Shown in pieces: positions 25,121 to 33,813 of a stretch of DNA of 64,000 bases. Every line of letters starts with the position of its first letter. Position 1 is the stretch's first letter. A program made the position numbers and the translations under genes. The notes below the pieces were generated by a model. The model saw only the letters and a program-made list of their open reading frames with translations. It did not search any database and was not told the DNA's origin. The stretch spans positions 1,984,001-2,048,000 of the forward strand of contig NZ_SNWA01000002.1 in the NCBI RefSeq assembly GCF_004361815.1. Direction: 5' to 3'. The DNA is from Paraburkholderia sp. BL10I2N1. Its GTDB lineage: Bacteria > Pseudomonadota > Gammaproteobacteria > Burkholderiales > Burkholderiaceae.

Positions 25121-26253
25121 TGCAGTGTTCCGTTCTGTTTGGAACTTAAGCGCGAGTTGGCTCGAATGACCTTCTGCAGGATGTCGCGCGCGGTCTTGGT
25201 CCAGATGAATGGCTTGGGGTCGGTGTTGTGATGGGCGACGTATTCGCCGATGGCGGTCACGAGTTCGGGCACGCTGGTGAACACGCCGCGGCGCAACCGG
25301 TTCTCGGAGATGTCTCGGAAGAACCGCTCGACCATGTTCAGCCACGACGCCGAGGTCGGTGTGAAGTGCATGTTGAACCTCGGGTGCCTGGCCAGCCACT
25401 CCTGTACCGCCGGGTGCTTGTGCGTGGCGTAGTTGTCGGCAATCAGGTGCAGCGTCTTGCCCTTGGGCGTTTGGCGATCAATCTGGCGCAAGAACTTCAG
25501 CCACTCGGCATGAGTGTGTCGCTGCTGGCATTGGCCGATCACTTGCCCATCGAGCACGTTGAGCGCTGCAAACAGCGTGGTCGTGCCGTGGCGTTTGTAG
25601 TCGTGCGTCATCGTCTGCGCACGCCCCTTCTTCAGAGGTAAGCCAGGCTGCGTCCTGTCCAGCGCCTGTACCTGGCTCTTCTCGTCGCAGCACAGCACCA
25701 GGGCGTGCTCGGGCGGAGACATGTACAGGCCCACGATGTCTTCGAGCTTCTCAACGAATTTTGGGTCGCGCGATACCTTGAAGCCTCGAACGATGTGCGG
25801 TTTCAGCCCATTGGCTTGCCAATGCCGCATCACGGTGCTGGCGCTGACGCCCAGCTCGGCAGCCATCTTGCGCGTGCTCCAGTGCGTGGCTGCCATGGGC
25901 TTGCTTTGCGTGGTCAGTTCAACCAGCTTCTGAACGTCTACCTTCAATGGCGGGGCGCCGCGCGGCAAGTCGCGTTCGATGCCTTCAAGGCCAGACTCAA
26001 CATAGCGCTCGCGCCAGCGCGAAACCTGCACGCGACCAATGCCCAGTTGCTCAGCGATGTCCTTGTTCTGCAGGCCCTGTGCGGCCAGTAGAACAATTCG
26101 TGCGCGCTGCGACAGACGCACGCTCGTCCGCTTGGAACGAACGAGCTTGGTCAACTCGGCTTCCTGCTCCTCGCTCAACACAACAACCGGCGCAACTCGC
26201 AATTGTTTTCTCCAATCCAAACCGAAGTAGAGCATTGGAGCGACACAATTCAT
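25117..26253 (-). CDS. IS630 family transposase
   Basis: Complete DDE transposase of 378 residues. The N-terminal helix-turn-helix region (LSQRARIVLLAAQGLQNKDI, GIGRVQVSRWRERY) recognises the element's ends. The catalytic triad is visible as LCCDEKSQVQAL (Asp), LIADNYATHKHP (Asp) and PTSASWLNMVERFF (Glu). The stop codon TAG is made by the target TA plus the flanking base at 25117, not by the element itself. No frameshift or internal stop, so it may be active. The start ATG lies just inside the right inverted repeat; an internal Met7 is the alternative. Confidence 0.95.
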   Translation of the reverse strand: MNCVAPMLYFGLDWRKQLRVAPVVVLSEEQEAELTKLVRSKRTSVRLSQRARIVLLAAQGLQNKDIAEQLGIGRVQVSRWRERYVESGLEGIERDLPRGAPPLKVDVQKLVELTTQSKPMAATHWSTRKMAAELGVSASTVMRHWQANGLKPHIVRGFKVSRDPKFVEKLEDIVGLYMSPPEHALVLCCDEKSQVQALDRTQPGLPLKKGRAQTMTHDYKRHGTTTLFAALNVLDGQVIGQCQQRHTHAEWLKFLRQIDRQTPKGKTLHLIADNYATHKHPAVQEWLARHPRFNMHFTPTSASWLNMVERFFRDISENRLRRGVFTSVPELVTAIGEYVAHHNTDPKPFIWTKTARDILQKVIRANSRLSSKQNGTLH

Positions 26254-26285
26254 TTAAGTTCCACCAAGAATCGAACGATACACTA
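25118..26285. mobile_element. IS630 family insertion sequence with TA target duplication
   Basis: Element of 1164 bases (25120-26283) flanked by duplicated TA within CTAG at both ends. The terminal inverted repeats of about 30 bases begin GTGCAGTGTTCC on the left and GTGTATCGTTCG on the right and both end in TGGAACTTAA; about 20 of 30 positions match. One transposase gene fills the element. IS630 is known to insert in CTAG. Intact ends, perfect target duplication and an open transposase frame suggest recent insertion. Confidence 0.93.
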
Positions 26286-26293
26286 GATTGTGA

Positions 26294-26329
26294 AAAGCAG
26301 ATGGCCCGCAAAAGCGGGCCATCTGCTTT
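26294..26329. terminator. Bidirectional terminator after the cold-shock gene
   Basis: Perfect 16-bp stem AAAGCAGATGGCCCGC / GCGGGCCATCTGCTTT with an AAAA loop; on the minus strand it is followed by a T run. It ends the cold-shock gene (stop at 26350). Before the IS630 insertion it would also have lain directly after the small gene at 24860-25120. Confidence 0.9.
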
Positions 26330-26349
26330 GACACGAGCGTTTCGGCGGG

Positions 26350-26553
26350 TTACAGCGGCTGGATGTTCGCGGCCTGCTTGCCCTTCGGCCCCTGCTTCAC
26401 TTCGAAGCTCACTTTCTGGTTTTCCTGCAGCGACTTGAAGCCGCTTCCCTGGACTTCAGAGAAATGTGCGAAGAGGTCTTCGCCACCGCCGTCCGGCGTG
26501 ATGAAGCCAAAACCCTTTGCATCGTTGAACCACTTCACAATACCTGTTGCCAT
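26350..26553 (-). CDS. Cold-shock protein, CspA family
   Basis: 67-residue single-stranded RNA/DNA-binding OB-fold protein that melts RNA structure. It begins [20 protein letters not shown], which contains RNP1 (KGFGFI), and RNP2 follows as DLFAHFSEV, slightly modified from VFVHF. It ends [11 protein letters not shown]. The ATG follows a weak site in a leader of about 100-150 bases; such leaders regulate cold-shock genes by folding, which would fit here but cannot be shown. Its terminator is the stem-loop at 26294. Confidence 0.96.
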   Translation of the reverse strand: MATGIVKWFNDAKGFGFITPDGGGEDLFAHFSEVQGSGFKSLQENQKVSFEVKQGPKGKQAANIQPL

Positions 26554-26790
26554 TTTTAATCCAGTAAATGTTTTGCGTTTTTCGCGGGCGCCGTGTTTCA
26601 CAAACCGTGTTTTACAGCCTGTCGCACAGCACGACAGAATCGCGAAGCGTGAGTTGTACCACGCCTTTGTGACAGACGCCAATCAGCATGTTTACGGGTA
26701 GTGCGCAGTCCGCATTTGCGCCGTCTTTCTGCCCGAGGACGGGAAGAGGGGCACAGTAGGGTACACTGCGCCTCACTTTCCAGGAACTAC

Positions 26791-27063
26791 ATGACAGATT
26801 ATCGGCAGGAAGAACTAACCTCATTCTGGGGGCGGTTGACCCCTTACCTCGCAATACTTGAGTCGAAACACAAAGGCGGCGCGGAGCCCATCGGACGCGT
26901 GACGATCGACACGGACGACCAGCAGGCCTTCGTACTTCACACGACCGATCTAAAGGCCTTCGACGACACGTCGGACACGCCCACGGGGCAAAGCGCAACG
27001 TACTCGCGCTTCAGGGTTGAAGGCACCGGCTGGGGACCTTGGCTCGGAAAGGCTTATCAGTAG
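26791..27063 (+). CDS. Small hypothetical protein, 90 residues
   Basis: Unrecognised family. It starts MTDYRQEELTSFWGRLTPYL after an AGGA eight bases upstream. The sequence is acidic, with VTIDTDDQQAFVLHTTDLKA in the middle and a Gly/Trp-rich end (EGTGWGPWLGKAYQ). No signal or membrane segment. It is divergent from the cold-shock gene and convergent with the rhodanese gene. Confidence 0.7.
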   Translation: MTDYRQEELTSFWGRLTPYLAILESKHKGGAEPIGRVTIDTDDQQAFVLHTTDLKAFDDTSDTPTGQSATYSRFRVEGTGWGPWLGKAYQ

Positions 27064-27107
27064 GTCTTGCAGACATCAACTTCCGACGAAACGCAGCGCG
27101 TGGGCCG

Positions 27108-27626
27108 CTACTCTACGCTGCGCGGTTTAGCCTGTCTGGGAGCAAAGCTTCTTAGCGTCACTTCCTCGCGGCTTTCATCGGCAGGCCGCGCTCCGCGCAC
27201 TCTGCCCGGAGGTTTGCCCGCAGGCTGCCACGACGGCTCGACAGGGTATCCGCGTCGCTGCCATGCATCCAGCCCGCCCTTCAGCGCGCGTATCCGTTTG
27301 AAGCCCTTGCGGTACATCTGTTCGGTGATTTCCCTTGCAGCCGCATCGTTCGGGCAGACGCAGTAGACAACGATGTCGTGCGCGAGCAGCGCGTCGTTCA
27401 CCCTGTCGGGCGAACCCAGATCCAGAGGTAAGGCGCCGGGTATTTGTCGTGACTGCTGATTTCGAACGGCTTCCGGCCGTGCGTCCAGAATGACGGGTGG
27501 CGAAGCTGAACGCATCATCGTCTGAAGCTGTTCGGGTGAGATCCCTGCGCGCGCAGGCCAACGCCGGAACTGCGGTGCCGTGCGTAGTGAGTATCGCATG
27601 GGGTAGGACAGGCGCGGAGCGTCCAT
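27108..27626 (-). CDS. Rhodanese-domain protein
   Basis: Sulfurtransferase-type domain in a 172-residue protein. The domain spans about residues 28-135: ISPEQLQTMM, PPVILDARPEAVR, then the active-site loop VVYCVCPNDAAAR with a cysteine, and LKGGLDAWQRRGYPVEPSW at the end. The YCxCPN loop is the type seen in the C-terminal half of DedA-rhodanese fusion proteins, and the frame is closed by a stop just before the first ATG with no ribosome site. This gene may therefore be the surviving tail of a larger fusion. The basic tail beyond residue 140 is not part of the domain. Met10 is an alternative start. Confidence 0.8.
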   Translation of the reverse strand: MDAPRLSYPMRYSLRTAPQFRRWPARAGISPEQLQTMMRSASPPVILDARPEAVRNQQSRQIPGALPLDLGSPDRVNDALLAHDIVVYCVCPNDAAAREITEQMYRKGFKRIRALKGGLDAWQRRGYPVEPSWQPAGKPPGRVRGARPADESREEVTLRSFAPRQAKPRSVE

Positions 27627-27848
27627 TCGGCACTACGGTAGGTTCGGAATATTCGACAGGCGGGTCGAAGCGTTCGAGCCCCGCATGCGGCGAGCGGCGC
27701 GCGCACTGTCGCGATCCACATGAATCGCGTCGCCGACGGATCGCCGCACGGGATGACAGGACGGGCGCACCCGCCAGACCACAATGCCGGGCAAGACCGC
27801 AATTCGATTTCCTTTTCGTAGTGGCGGGCCCGGCGGATCCACAGGATC

Positions 27849-28133
27849 TCACTGACTGACTTTTGCCTGTTTGGCGGTATCGTCAGGCGACATCGTTTTT
27901 GCACCTGTATCGGTTTCCCATGCGCTGCCGGTGATCTTGCCGGGCATCGCGGTCCACGGACTCGAAACAGGGTCGCCGTGGTAGGTCATGCCTGCCGTCG
28001 CGGCGCCGTGAGCGTTTCCGCCACCCGTTCCTCCCTGTCCGTTTCCTCCACCTTGTGCGAATGCAGCCGTCGAAAGGAAGACGGGCAAAGCGGCAGCGCA
28101 GGCCAGCATGACTTTAAACGTGACCATTTCCAT
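27849..28133 (-). CDS. Small secreted Gly-rich protein
   Basis: 94-residue protein with a signal peptide (MEMVTFKVMLACAAALPVFL then AFA), followed by a Gly/Asn-rich GGGNGQGGTGGGNAHGA stretch and a short polar tail ending in KAKQAKVSQ-like residues (DTAKQAKVSQ). GGAGAAGCATC before the ATG supports the start. No known domain. Probably periplasmic. Confidence 0.7.
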   Translation of the reverse strand: MEMVTFKVMLACAAALPVFLSTAAFAQGGGNGQGGTGGGNAHGAATAGMTYHGDPVSSPWTAMPGKITGSAWETDTGAKTMSPDDTAKQAKVSQ

Positions 28134-28350
28134 GATGCTTCTCCGGCGAACCTCGCGCAAACATGCGTCAAGGTTGATACGCCGCCAGGGCAGGGCTCGT
28201 TGCGCGGCGGCGAAGCGCAGCGAGGCCCCTGAAGACAGAAGAAACGTCTACTTGATCGCGTTGCGGGAGGTACCGTCCAGCCGTCTTTCGATGCCCGAAA
28301 TGACAGCGCAGTGCGGCAAGCTAACCTCTGGCTTCATGGGAGGTGCAGGC

Positions 28351-28905
28351 TTATTTCGGCATCAACACCTTGTCGACCACCATGATGACGCCGTTGCTTT
28401 GGAAGACGTCGTAGGTGGAAATGGCGGCGGTATGTCCGGCTGCATCCGCGACGACGATGTTGTGCGGGCCGTTTTCGGAGAACGTGAGTGTCTCGCCGTT
28501 GACCGTCTTCAGCTCGGCTTTGCCGCCGCCGGCTTTGATCGCCTGGTCCAGTTTGCGAAAGTCATAGCGCCCGGGGAGGACGTGATAGGTCAGGATGCTG
28601 GTCAGCGTTGCCTTGTTTTCAGGCTTGACGAGGCTTTCGACCGTGCCCGGCGGCAATGCTGCAAACGCTTCATTAGTCGGCGCGAAGACGGTAAACGGAC
28701 CAGCGCCTTTCAGTGTGTCCACAAGGCCCGCTGCTTTGACCGCCGCGACTAGCGTCGTGTGGTCGGCAGAGTTCACCGCGTTATCTACGATGTCTTTCGT
28801 GGGGTACATCGCCTGTCCGCCCACCACCACCGCCTCGCCGGCCGCGAAGGCGCTGGACATGGCGATCGATAACGCGACGGCAGAGCATAGGGTCGAGATT
28901 TTCAT
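28351..28905 (-). CDS. Exported fasciclin (FAS1)-domain protein
   Basis: 184-residue secreted adhesion-type protein. Residues 1-22 are a signal peptide ending in AFA. The FAS1 domain covers about 45-182, with the H1 region GAGPFTVFAPTNEAFAALPP, the central LTSILTYHVLPGRY and the H2-like VFQSNGVIMVVDKVLMP. The start MKISTL has an AGGAGA six bases upstream. A second small secreted protein follows downstream on the same strand. Bacterial FAS1 proteins are linked to surfaces and symbiosis, but the role here is unknown. Confidence 0.95.
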   Translation of the reverse strand: MKISTLCSAVALSIAMSSAFAAGEAVVVGGQAMYPTKDIVDNAVNSADHTTLVAAVKAAGLVDTLKGAGPFTVFAPTNEAFAALPPGTVESLVKPENKATLTSILTYHVLPGRYDFRKLDQAIKAGGGKAELKTVNGETLTFSENGPHNIVVADAAGHTAAISTYDVFQSNGVIMVVDKVLMPK

Positions 28906-29075
28906 TGCAGATCTCCTGAAGATGCAACGCGTGATTGCGCTGCCCTGACCGCATATACGGGGGATGTGGAGACCTGGATGCAGTAGAAACACAGACGGCT
29001 TGTTGCGGAGGTGGCCGGCGCCACCGGCCCGCCACTCCCTCTATGTGTTCGTGGCGGGCGCCGGCAAAAATTGCC

Positions 29076-30593
29076 TCAGGGGTTGGCGATTTCCACGTTT
29101 CCCGCCATATCGCTCTTGACCTGGGGCGGCCCCGCGAAGCGGTTGCGCACGCCAAGGCCATACCAGCAGAGGGCCATCACGGCGATCAGCATCAGGCTGA
29201 TGTACAGCACCTTCTGGTTGGGCGGTTGAATCCCGACATACACAAGCACCGCGCCACCCAGCACCGCAAGCAGCGCAATCGGTTTCGACCACATGCCGAG
29301 GTTGAACGGTCCCTTGCGCACCCACGTCTTGCCTTCCGCGCCAAGTCCAGCCGCGACAGGCATCACGTACGACACATACAGGAACACCGCGCTGCCGGTC
29401 GAGAGCACCGCAAACGCGTCGCCATAAAGCGTCGCCGCGATGGCGAGGATCGCTGAAGTCCAGATTGCAGCGCCCGGCGTGCAATGCCTGTCGTTGACTT
29501 TCTTCAGCCAGTTCGATGCCGGCAATCCGCCGTCGCGGGCAAAGGCGTACATCATCCGCGAGCACGAGGTCAGGCACGCAAGGCCGCACAGATAGTTCGA
29601 CAGGAAAATGCCGATACCAAGCGGCACGCGCAACCACGTCGGCAAGGTGCCCAGCAGCGCGTTGAAGAAGCCGCCGCCAGCCTTGACGCCTTCCTTGATG
29701 TCCGGCATCACGAGCAGGAACGCGCAGACCATGATGTAGCCGAACAACGCCGACCACCACACCGAACGCAACATACCCTTCGGTACGTTGCGCGCGGCAT
29801 TGTGCGTTTCTTCGGAGGTGTGCGCCGAGGCGTCGAATCCCGTGATGGTGTAGATCGTCAGCAACAAGCCGGAAAGAAACGCTGCAAACATGCCTTGCTT
29901 AGGCCATGCACCGCCGTCGAAGCCTGTGAAGTTGGTGAAGTCGACAAGCCGGCCAAAATCGAAGGGCGTCTTTGAAAAGCCGAGCAGCGCAAGCGTCAGT
30001 ATCACGGCGATCGCGAAGATCAGATAGCCCGAGATATCGGTCAGGAGCGTCGTGATCTTGATGCCGCTGTGGTTAAGCCATGCCTGGCTAAGCGTTACCG
30101 CCGCAATGAACGCGGTCTGATGCCAGAACGTCAGCGAGTCGGGATTAATACCGAGAAGCGGCGCAATCAGGGTTTTGAAGAACGGATCGTAGACGCCAAA
30201 ATTCACCGACGCGACCACGAAAATCAAACCCAGCAGATTGAACCACGCCGTCGCCCAGCCCCAGCCCTTGTTACCGAGAATCGAGCTCCAGTGGTAAAGG
30301 CCGCCGGCCGTCGGATAGGACGAAGCAATCTGCGCCATCGAAGCCGCGACGACCATCGCGAAGAGTGCGCCCACCGGCCAGCCGATGCCGATCGACGCAC
30401 CACCAGCAGCGCTCAGTGCCTGCGGAAAGGCGGTGATGCCGCCCGCGAGGATACAGATGATCGAAAACGAAATCGCGAAGTTCGAAAAGCCGCTCATGCG
30501 GCGGGCGAGCTCCTGCCTGTAGCCCATGCTTTGCAGTTGCCTTGCGTCATGATCAAGCGCGGCTAGATCGCCGGCCTTATAGACTGGTTCCAT
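29076..30593 (-). CDS. APC-family amino-acid permease
   Basis: Inner-membrane transporter of 505 residues with 12 predicted helices, of the GABA/amino-acid choline transporter (BAT1/UGA4-like) branch: SFSIICILAGGITAFPQAL at helix 1, TITGFDASAHTSEETHNAARNVPKG in the middle. The start MEPVYKAGDL has an AGAGGA six bases upstream. It is downstream of and co-directional with an aminoaldehyde dehydrogenase gene (155-base gap), suggesting import of GABA or a polyamine-derived compound. A GC-rich stem-loop, GCCCGCCAC/GTGGCGGGC at about 29014-29060, follows the gene. Confidence 0.9.
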   Translation of the reverse strand: MEPVYKAGDLAALDHDARQLQSMGYRQELARRMSGFSNFAISFSIICILAGGITAFPQALSAAGGASIGIGWPVGALFAMVVAASMAQIASSYPTAGGLYHWSSILGNKGWGWATAWFNLLGLIFVVASVNFGVYDPFFKTLIAPLLGINPDSLTFWHQTAFIAAVTLSQAWLNHSGIKITTLLTDISGYLIFAIAVILTLALLGFSKTPFDFGRLVDFTNFTGFDGGAWPKQGMFAAFLSGLLLTIYTITGFDASAHTSEETHNAARNVPKGMLRSVWWSALFGYIMVCAFLLVMPDIKEGVKAGGGFFNALLGTLPTWLRVPLGIGIFLSNYLCGLACLTSCSRMMYAFARDGGLPASNWLKKVNDRHCTPGAAIWTSAILAIAATLYGDAFAVLSTGSAVFLYVSYVMPVAAGLGAEGKTWVRKGPFNLGMWSKPIALLAVLGGAVLVYVGIQPPNQKVLYISLMLIAVMALCWYGLGVRNRFAGPPQVKSDMAGNVEIANP

Positions 30594-30747
30594 GATTTTC
30601 CTCTTGCCAGGTTGGACTGCAAAGGTTGAAGAACAAGAAAGCACACCGGCGAAAACGACCGGAGCGCGGAACACCATTGCTGCGGACTAACGACACGGGC
30701 ACTCGCTGTCGTCGCCGTCGAATCATCCCGGGGACGCTACGCGAGCA

Positions 30748-32187
30748 TCACTCGAACTTCGCCATGACATGACGCACGCAGGTGTAGTCCTCAAGTGCGT
30801 AGACCGACATGTCCTTGCCATAGCCCGAGCGCTTCATCCCACCGTGCGGCATTTCGCTGACCAGCATGAAATGCGTGTTGATCCATGTGCAGCCGTACTG
30901 CAATTCAGACGCGACCTTGTACGCCTTGCTGACGTCGTGGGTCCACACGGAGCTCGCGAGCCCGAAGTCCGAGTCGTTGGCCCATGCGATCGCCTGCTCG
31001 GTGTCGTCGAAGCGGGTCACCGAGACCACGGGACCAAACACCTCGCGCCGCACGATTTCGTCTGTCTGCTGTGCTCCCGCAATGACCGTGGGCTCATAGA
31101 AGAAGCCGCGTGAACTGGCTGCCTTGCCGCCTGTCGTGACTTCGATATGGCTCTGGCTCGCGGCCCGCTCGACGAAACTGGCTACGCGGTTTCTCTGGCG
31201 CTCCGAAATGAGCGGGCCCATTTCGACGCCTTCCATGTGCTGCTCGCCAAAGCGGATCGTGCTGACCGCGCTGGAAAGATCCGCGACGAGCTTCTCGTAG
31301 ATCCTGGGTCCTGCGTACACGCGACAGGCGGCAGTGCAGTCCTGCCCGGCGTTGTAGTAACCAAACGTGCGGAGTCCTTCGACGACCTGCACGAGGTCGG
31401 CATCGTCGAAGACGATTACCGGCGCCTTGCCGCCCAGCTCCAGATGGGTACGCTTGACCGACCGCGATGCCGCCTCAAGAATTCTTTGGCCGGTCGAGAT
31501 ATCGCCGGTAATCGAGATCATGCGCACTTGAGGCTGCGCGATCAGTGGCGCGCCGACCGTTTCGCCGCGCCCGATGACAACATTGATGACGCCAGCCGGG
31601 AAAATCGTCGCGATGAGCTCGGCAAGCTTGAGTGTGGTGAGCGGCGTCTGCTCGGACGGCTTCAGCACCACGGTATTGCCGGCCGAAACGGCTGGCGCAA
31701 GCTTCCATGCGGCCATCATCAGCGGGTAGTTCCACGGCGCGATCGACGCCACTACCCCAAGCGGATCGCGTCGCACCATGCTGGTATAACCTGGCAAATA
31801 TTCGCCGGCAAGCTGACCGTGCTGCGTGCGGCACGCGCCTGCAAAGAAACGGAACACGTCGGCGACAGCGGGGATTTCGTCGTTGAGGGCGGCCAGATAA
31901 GGCTTGCCGCAGTTTAGCGATTCAAGCCGTGCGAATTCGGTCGAGCACGCCTCGATGGCGTCGGCGAGCTTGAGCAGCAGGTTGGCCCGATCCCTGGGCA
32001 CGGTCCTCGCCCACGCGGGGAAGGCCCGGTTCGCGGCGTTGACAGCCGCCTGCACCTGTTCCACCGAGGCCTCGGCGATACGCGCGATGGTGTCTCCGGT
32101 CGCCGGGTTTAGAACGTCTTCGACTGCGCCTTCACCGGGAACGAAGTCGCCGCCGATCAGGAGGCTGGTCTGCACGGTGTGTTCCAT
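30748..32187 (-). CDS. patD: Gamma-aminobutyraldehyde-type dehydrogenase
   Basis: NAD-dependent aldehyde dehydrogenase of 479 residues, cytosolic. The catalytic motifs are [19 protein letters not shown] (Glu) and [14 protein letters not shown] (nucleophile Cys). The QDCTAACR phrase and the overall sequence fit the PatD/YdcW (putrescine pathway) branch. It should convert 4-aminobutanal to GABA, and the adjacent permease would fit that pathway; betaine-aldehyde or other amino aldehydes are possible alternatives. The ATG is preceded by AGAGACAGATAG. A LysR gene lies upstream in the same orientation, across a 587-base gap. Confidence 0.8.
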   Translation of the reverse strand: MEHTVQTSLLIGGDFVPGEGAVEDVLNPATGDTIARIAEASVEQVQAAVNAANRAFPAWARTVPRDRANLLLKLADAIEACSTEFARLESLNCGKPYLAALNDEIPAVADVFRFFAGACRTQHGQLAGEYLPGYTSMVRRDPLGVVASIAPWNYPLMMAAWKLAPAVSAGNTVVLKPSEQTPLTTLKLAELIATIFPAGVINVVIGRGETVGAPLIAQPQVRMISITGDISTGQRILEAASRSVKRTHLELGGKAPVIVFDDADLVQVVEGLRTFGYYNAGQDCTAACRVYAGPRIYEKLVADLSSAVSTIRFGEQHMEGVEMGPLISERQRNRVASFVERAASQSHIEVTTGGKAASSRGFFYEPTVIAGAQQTDEIVRREVFGPVVSVTRFDDTEQAIAWANDSDFGLASSVWTHDVSKAYKVASELQYGCTWINTHFMLVSEMPHGGMKRSGYGKDMSVYALEDYTCVRHVMAKFE

Positions 32188-32774
32188 CTATCTGTCTCTC
32201 TTGACGGGTGAAATGAGTGCCGCGCCCGCTTTGGCGGCGCGTCTTGCTGCCGGTCATGCTGGTGCCTTTCGCTGTTTCAGAGTGCTTCGGTACTGCGCGG
32301 TCAGTGCTGTCTCCACGGTGGCGCCTGGTGGCGTTATCGCCGTGAAGTGAAACGAGGCTTCAGCCGCTGTCGTGAAGTACTGCGTGTGTGCTAACGCGTA
32401 TTCGGTGCGCAAGAACCGTTTGCCGGATTGGCTATCGAGACATGCGCCAATTGATGAGTTCGTGAATGGATTCTAGGGTTGCGATTTTTTTGACGGCTAG
32501 CCCGAATTGCAGATATGAGCCATCGGCAAATCCGAACGATGTGCACCATTTGCGCGCATCGATGTGCACATATGCGGGTCGCAGCCGCGCGGTTTGTCGA
32601 CCGAAGTCATGTGGGTAAGGCCTTTGGGGCGCCATGCAACTGACGCGGCGGAACCCGGCATAGATTGAAGCGTTCTGAGAAATGCTTGAGACCCGCGGGA
32701 TTACCCTGTAGCCAGGCACGACGCAGTCACGTCGATTCGATAAAACAGAACGCGAATGGCGTTATATCGCGTTT
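32188..32774. other. Long intergenic region with direct repeats, no gene seen
   Basis: 587 bases upstream of the aldehyde dehydrogenase. It holds two GATGTGCAC direct repeats (see the separate entry). A 95-codon frame on the minus strand has no ribosome site, no family and unusual composition, and is not called. Confidence 0.5.
32538..32569. promoter_or_regulatory. Paired GATGTGCAC sites upstream of patD
   Basis: GATGTGCAC occurs at 32538-32546 and 32561-32569, 23 bases apart start to start, close to two helical turns. Each contains the palindrome GTGCAC. They lie in the gap between the LysR gene and the aldehyde dehydrogenase, so they could be regulator sites. Function is inferred. Confidence 0.45.
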
Positions 32775-33692
32775 CTAGATTGCAGATTTCGCGTGTCCGC
32801 GGGTGTGTTCGCGGGCCACGATGAGGAAATTCTGTGCCGTTTCGGACTGTGTGAGCCCGCGTCGCCAGGCGATCCCGATATCGACCCTGGGCATTTCCTC
32901 CATGATATTGCGCGCTTCGAGCCGGTCGCCGTCGAGTGACCACGGCCGATAGAGCACGTCAGGAAGAATCGACAGTCCGGAGCCGGTCGCGACGAGGCTG
33001 CGCACCGCCTCGACCGACGCCGTGCGCATCACCACGTTCGGCCTGAGGCCGGCGGCACGCCACCAGGCCGTGGTGCTGTCTTCGAGTTCGTCGACCTTGA
33101 GCATAATCATCGCTTCGTCGGCGATCTCACGCAGCGAAATGCTGCCGAGTCCCCGCAACGCGTGATTGGCCGGAAGCCAGAGCCGCCAGGCAGCGGTGAC
33201 AAGCGATTCGGTTTCGAGTGCCTGAGTGTTCTCGATGTTCGACACGATCAGCACGGCCACATCGAGTTCGCCGTTCACCAGCAGATGCTCGATATATTCG
33301 CGCTGGTCTTCGATCACGTTGACCTGGACTTTGGGAAACACCCGCCGGTAGTGGTCCAGCAGATAGGGCAGGAAATAGCCCGTCACCATTGTGGTGACGC
33401 CGATATTCAGCCGCCCGCTCACGGTGTCGGGCCGTGATGACATCGCCTGCTGCGCGTTGCGCACGGTGGCCAGAATCTGATGCGCGTGGCGCAGAAACTG
33501 GTGGCCGGCATGCGTGAGCACCATACCGCGCGCTCGCCGCACGAACAGCTGTGCACCGAGTTCGGTTTCGAGGCCCTTGATGGCGTCGGTGACCACCGAT
33601 TGCGAAATATTGAGCGATTGCGTCGCGCCCGTGATCGATTCCGCTTCGGCCACGGCGATGAAATAGCGCACGCTTCGGAGTGAGAGGGACAT
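32775..33692 (-). CDS. LysR-family transcriptional regulator
   Basis: 305-residue regulator. The winged helix-turn-helix spans residues 1-62 (LRSVRYFIAVAEAESITGAT, then NISQSVVTDAIKGLETELGAQLF), and the effector-binding domain starts about residue 90. Its sequence resembles the CbbR/NAC-type branch with SGRLNIGVTT. It is co-directional with and upstream of the aminoaldehyde dehydrogenase and permease, which it may control. Effector unknown. Confidence 0.88.
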   Translation of the reverse strand: MSLSLRSVRYFIAVAEAESITGATQSLNISQSVVTDAIKGLETELGAQLFVRRARGMVLTHAGHQFLRHAHQILATVRNAQQAMSSRPDTVSGRLNIGVTTMVTGYFLPYLLDHYRRVFPKVQVNVIEDQREYIEHLLVNGELDVAVLIVSNIENTQALETESLVTAAWRLWLPANHALRGLGSISLREIADEAMIMLKVDELEDSTTAWWRAAGLRPNVVMRTASVEAVRSLVATGSGLSILPDVLYRPWSLDGDRLEARNIMEEMPRVDIGIAWRRGLTQSETAQNFLIVAREHTRGHAKSAI

Positions 33693-33813
33693 GGGGCTTC
33701 GATGTTGGCGGTAAAGCCCAGACTATAGCGGAGCCAAATCATATCGATACCACTCACGGCTGCCTTGTTCCGCTGACTCGACGCGCTGTTGACGACTCAG
33801 CGCGTACCCCGCT

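Noticed and set aside
27600..27848. Decayed DedA half upstream of the rhodanese gene
   Set aside because: The rhodanese loop resembles DedA-rhodanese fusions, but I could not find recognisable DedA sequence in any frame here, so only the possibility is mentioned.
32432..32719. 95-codon minus-strand frame in the gap before patD
   Set aside because: No ribosome site, no domain, unusual composition, and it covers the paired GATGTGCAC sites.
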